The notes under the pieces were generated by a model. That model was not told the origin of the DNA, did not search any database, and saw nothing but the letters and a program-made list of their open reading frames with translations. From G020348185 sp964525045 (GTDB taxonomy: Bacteria > Nitrospirota > Nitrospiria > Nitrospirales > UBA8639), in the NCBI GenBank assembly GCA_964525045.1, contig CAZGFD010000002.1, forward strand, positions 220,223 through 284,222: a stretch of DNA of 64,000 bases. Reading direction: 5' to 3'. The position numbers and the translations under genes are program-made. Positions 61,676 through 64,000 of the stretch are shown here, piece after piece (the stretch's first letter is position 1; the number at the start of each line of letters is the position of its first letter).

Positions 61676-64000
61676 ATGAGCATGTCCAGGACCCTAACCC
61701 GACCTGATATCCAAACCATACCCATTCCCCAAGAAATCCTGGAGGAGATTGAAACCTTCGAAGATGAGGTGAAACGCCTTCAGTCGGGCGAGACCGCCTT
61801 GGAGGTGTTCAAGCCGTTCCGGCTGCAACATGGCATTTATGGCCAACGGCAGCCGGACGTGCAAATGGTCCGGATTAAAATCCCATTTGGAGGACTCACC
61901 GCCAATCAAATGCGCCGAATTGCTGAGCTGGCTGATACGTACGCAACAGGGGTGGGGCATATCACGACAAGGCAAGATATTCAACTGCATTTTGTACCAC
62001 TCCCACAGGTCGGAACCGTGATGCGAAAACTCGCTGAAGTGGATGTCACGACCCGGGAAGCCTGTGCGAACACCGTCCGCAATGTCACCGCCTGTGCCCT
62101 GGCTGGCATCTGCCCGGGAGAAGTCTTTGACGTCACCCCCTATGCCAAGACGGTGGCCTATCATTTATTACGGAACCCGTTAACTCAAAGCCTCCCGCGG
62201 AAATTCAAAATTGCATTCTCAGGGTGCCAGCGGGATTGTGCGCTCACCCCGATTCATGACGTGGGACTTCTGGCCACTCGCAACGAACATGGTGCTATCG
62301 GTTTTAAAATGGTCGTGGGTGGGGGATTAGGTTCCACCCCCCGCATCGCCAAGACGCTTCGGGAATTTGTTCCGATGGAGGAACTGATCCCATCGATTGA
62401 AGCGGTGATAAAAGTGTTCGACAACCTCGGTAACCGGAAAAACCGCAGCAAAGCCCGGATGAAATTTGTCATCGACAAACTTGGATTCCAGGAATTTTCC
62501 AAGCGGTGGAAGGAAGCCTATCAGACACTGCACAAGACCGATGCCGAGCCATCAACTCTTGCCCTGTTATCACATCAAGATGAAGCCCCTCTCATCATGC
62601 CAACCAAATCCGGCAATGGATCCTCCTCCAATGGTCAGGGCTCCAACGGCTCTCCTGCATCCCATTCCAATTTTGAAGTCTGGCGCAAAAGTAACGTGGT
62701 GAATCAACGTCAGCTTGGATTCGCGGCTGCCGTGATCAAATTGCCTTCGGGGGACATTACATCCGAACAAATGTTTGCCCTAGCCGACCTGGCCGAAAAA
62801 TATTCAAATGGGAATATCCGAACCACGATCGATCAGAACTTGATTATTCGGTGGATTCCGGACTTTCGTCTCCATGAATTTTTTGACGAATTGGCCGCAG
62901 AAGGGCTAGGAACCCCTGGGGCCGATTTAGTAGAAGACATTGTGGCCTGCCCCGGCACCGATACCTGCGGGCTCGGCATCACATCGTCCAAAGGATTGGC
63001 GCGATCGTTGGCCGAGTTGTTCCCGCCAGGAGATACCCCGGAGGATCTTAAAGGCGTCAATATCAAAATCAGCGGGTGCCATAATTCCTGCGCGCAACAT
63101 CATATCGCCACCATTGGCTTGCATGGTGTCGGCAAACGAATCGGAGAGCATATTGCTCCCGTGTATGAACTGCATCTTGGCGGGCAAGTGAATGGCACCG
63201 CCAAGATCGCCCAGTTGATTGTGAAGGTCCCAGCCAAGAATGTCCCGAATGCAATCAGCCAATTGCTCGAGGTCTATCGACGGGATCGACGGGAAGGTGA
63301 AAACCTGCAGGCCTTTATCACACGATTGGGCAAGGCCAAGCTCAAAGAGGAACTGATTCCGTTCACCTTCCTTCCCTCATTTGAAGAAAATGCAGATTAT
63401 TATTACGACTGGGAAGGGGAAGAAGAATTTTCCGTCGAAGATCTTGGCCCAGGGGAATGTGCCGGGGGGGCCCTGGAAATGATTGACAACCGTATCCTCG
63501 AAGCCGAACAGGAGTTGTATCAAGCAAAAATTCTGGCAGAAAAACACCAGCAGGGGGTTGCCGTCAATAAAGCCTATCGGGCTGTTGTGGCTGGAGCGAA
63601 GGCCCTGTTGATTACAGAGGGAATTGATCCCAATACTGACGCCGAGACCTTGAAGGAATTTGACCAGCTGATAATGGCGAAGGGCTTGCTGTCTTCGGAC
63701 TACCGCGATTTAGCCCTGAAGATTGATGATCTGGGAACCAAGAGTGCGTCCGCCGAATTTACGAAGGGCAAGATTAACTTTGCTCGCGAATTTGTGGAGG
63801 CCTGCCGGATCGCAACCGAAAAGATTGGGCAAGATCTTAAACTCGCTCCGGCTGAAATCGGGTCTTCCGGACAAGAAGGTCCGAAAGCTGAACCGCCCAA
63901 GGAGACTTCCGTGCCTCACTCGCAAGCAGAGGTATATGATCTCCGTGGCGTAGCGTGCCCCATGAATTATGTAAAAACCAAACTAAAAATGGAAATGATG
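61676..64000 (+). CDS. Sulfite/nitrite reductase-like hemoprotein fused to HEPN-like and TusA-like domains (3' truncated)
   Basis: At least 775 residues with no stop before the window end. GGAGG precedes the ATG at 61676. Two pseudosymmetric reductase halves follow (about 45-300 and 355-585). Each carries a cysteine quartet: Cys140/146/184/188 (TACALAGIC, FSGCQRDCAL) and Cys425/431/468/472 (ACPGTDTCG, SGCHNSCAQHH). The second set is the usual siroheme-[4Fe-4S] site. A Ser/Asn-rich linker (about 312-332) separates them. Residues ~605-725 form a four-helix, HEPN-like bundle. The end (VYDLRGVACPMNYVKTKLK, Cys761) is the start of a TusA/SirA-type sulfur carrier. Sulfite reduction to sulfide with onward sulfur transfer is the preferred reading; nitrite reduction is possible. 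Confidence 0.85.
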   Translation, partial: MSMSRTLTRPDIQTIPIPQEILEEIETFEDEVKRLQSGETALEVFKPFRLQHGIYGQRQPDVQMVRIKIPFGGLTANQMRRIAELADTYATGVGHITTRQDIQLHFVPLPQVGTVMRKLAEVDVTTREACANTVRNVTACALAGICPGEVFDVTPYAKTVAYHLLRNPLTQSLPRKFKIAFSGCQRDCALTPIHDVGLLATRNEHGAIGFKMVVGGGLGSTPRIAKTLREFVPMEELIPSIEAVIKVFDNLGNRKNRSKARMKFVIDKLGFQEFSKRWKEAYQTLHKTDAEPSTLALLSHQDEAPLIMPTKSGNGSSSNGQGSNGSPASHSNFEVWRKSNVVNQRQLGFAAAVIKLPSGDITSEQMFALADLAEKYSNGNIRTTIDQNLIIRWIPDFRLHEFFDELAAEGLGTPGADLVEDIVACPGTDTCGLGITSSKGLARSLAELFPPGDTPEDLKGVNIKISGCHNSCAQHHIATIGLHGVGKRIGEHIAPVYELHLGGQVNGTAKIAQLIVKVPAKNVPNAISQLLEVYRRDRREGENLQAFITRLGKAKLKEELIPFTFLPSFEENADYYYDWEGEEEFSVEDLGPGECAGGALEMIDNRILEAEQELYQAKILAEKHQQGVAVNKAYRAVVAGAKALLITEGIDPNTDAETLKEFDQLIMAKGLLSSDYRDLALKIDDLGTKSASAEFTKGKINFAREFVEACRIATEKIGQDLKLAPAEIGSSGQEGPKAEPPKETSVPHSQAEVYDLRGVACPMNYVKTKLKMEMM

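Overview
The window reads as chromosomal DNA of a chemolithoautotrophic bacterium of the phylum Nitrospirota, most likely Nitrospira. This is an inference from gene content. Seven genes of the reductive TCA (rTCA) cycle lie together on the minus strand, and five further genes on the same strand encode a five-subunit 2-oxoacid:ferredoxin oxidoreductase of the Hydrogenobacter/Nitrospira type. Base composition looks balanced by eye. I saw no rRNA, tRNA, CRISPR array or prophage.

Layout. 1-10.4 kb: a Sel1-repeat protein, ElbB, then a surface-glycan neighbourhood (YfhO-like membrane protein with a discoidin-like tail, SAM methyltransferase, GtrB-type glycosyltransferase, SGNH hydrolase) interrupted by a decayed REP-associated tyrosine transposase. 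10.4-23.5 kb: the rTCA cluster, transcribed leftwards as aclB-aclA-aconitase-frdB-frdA-sucC-sucD. A probable 0.15-kb inverted-repeat element sits between frdA and sucC. A monomeric isocitrate dehydrogenase diverges from aclB. 23.6-28.4 kb: a DoxX-like protein, a type IV pilus minor-pilin/prepilin-peptidase operon and a stand-alone LuxR-type HTH protein. 28.4-32.3 kb: surE, a YqaA-like membrane protein, cysS and rlmB. 32.3-36.7 kb: the 2-oxoacid:ferredoxin oxidoreductase operon, closed by a clear terminator. 37-50.7 kb: envelope and housekeeping genes (M23 peptidase, cutA, a lipoprotein, thrH, gph, a membrane-anchored response regulator, lolA, ftsK, rsmA, fmt, yebC, ruvA). 51-61 kb: an FG-GAP lipoprotein, a fused MFS/spermidine-synthase protein, murJ, dtd, an isoaspartyl peptidase-like protein, a VOC protein, bcp and pdxB. 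61-64 kb: a cysteine-less Rrf2 regulator followed by a sulfite/nitrite reductase-like protein that continues into HEPN-like and TusA-like domains and runs off the window.

Together, ATP-citrate lyase, aconitase, isocitrate dehydrogenase, 2-oxoacid:ferredoxin oxidoreductase, succinyl-CoA synthetase and a soluble-looking fumarate reductase cover most of the rTCA cycle. Fumarase and malate dehydrogenase are not in the window. The least conventional items are the reductase-TusA fusion with a cysteine quartet in each half, its Rrf2 neighbour with a palindrome at the predicted transcription start, the FrdA-like protein lacking the covalent-FAD histidine, and the receiver domain with a C-terminal membrane anchor. 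There are also several dispersed intergenic repeats (REP-like hairpins, AACCTGAAAC-type motifs, an inverted ATATCCAA motif).
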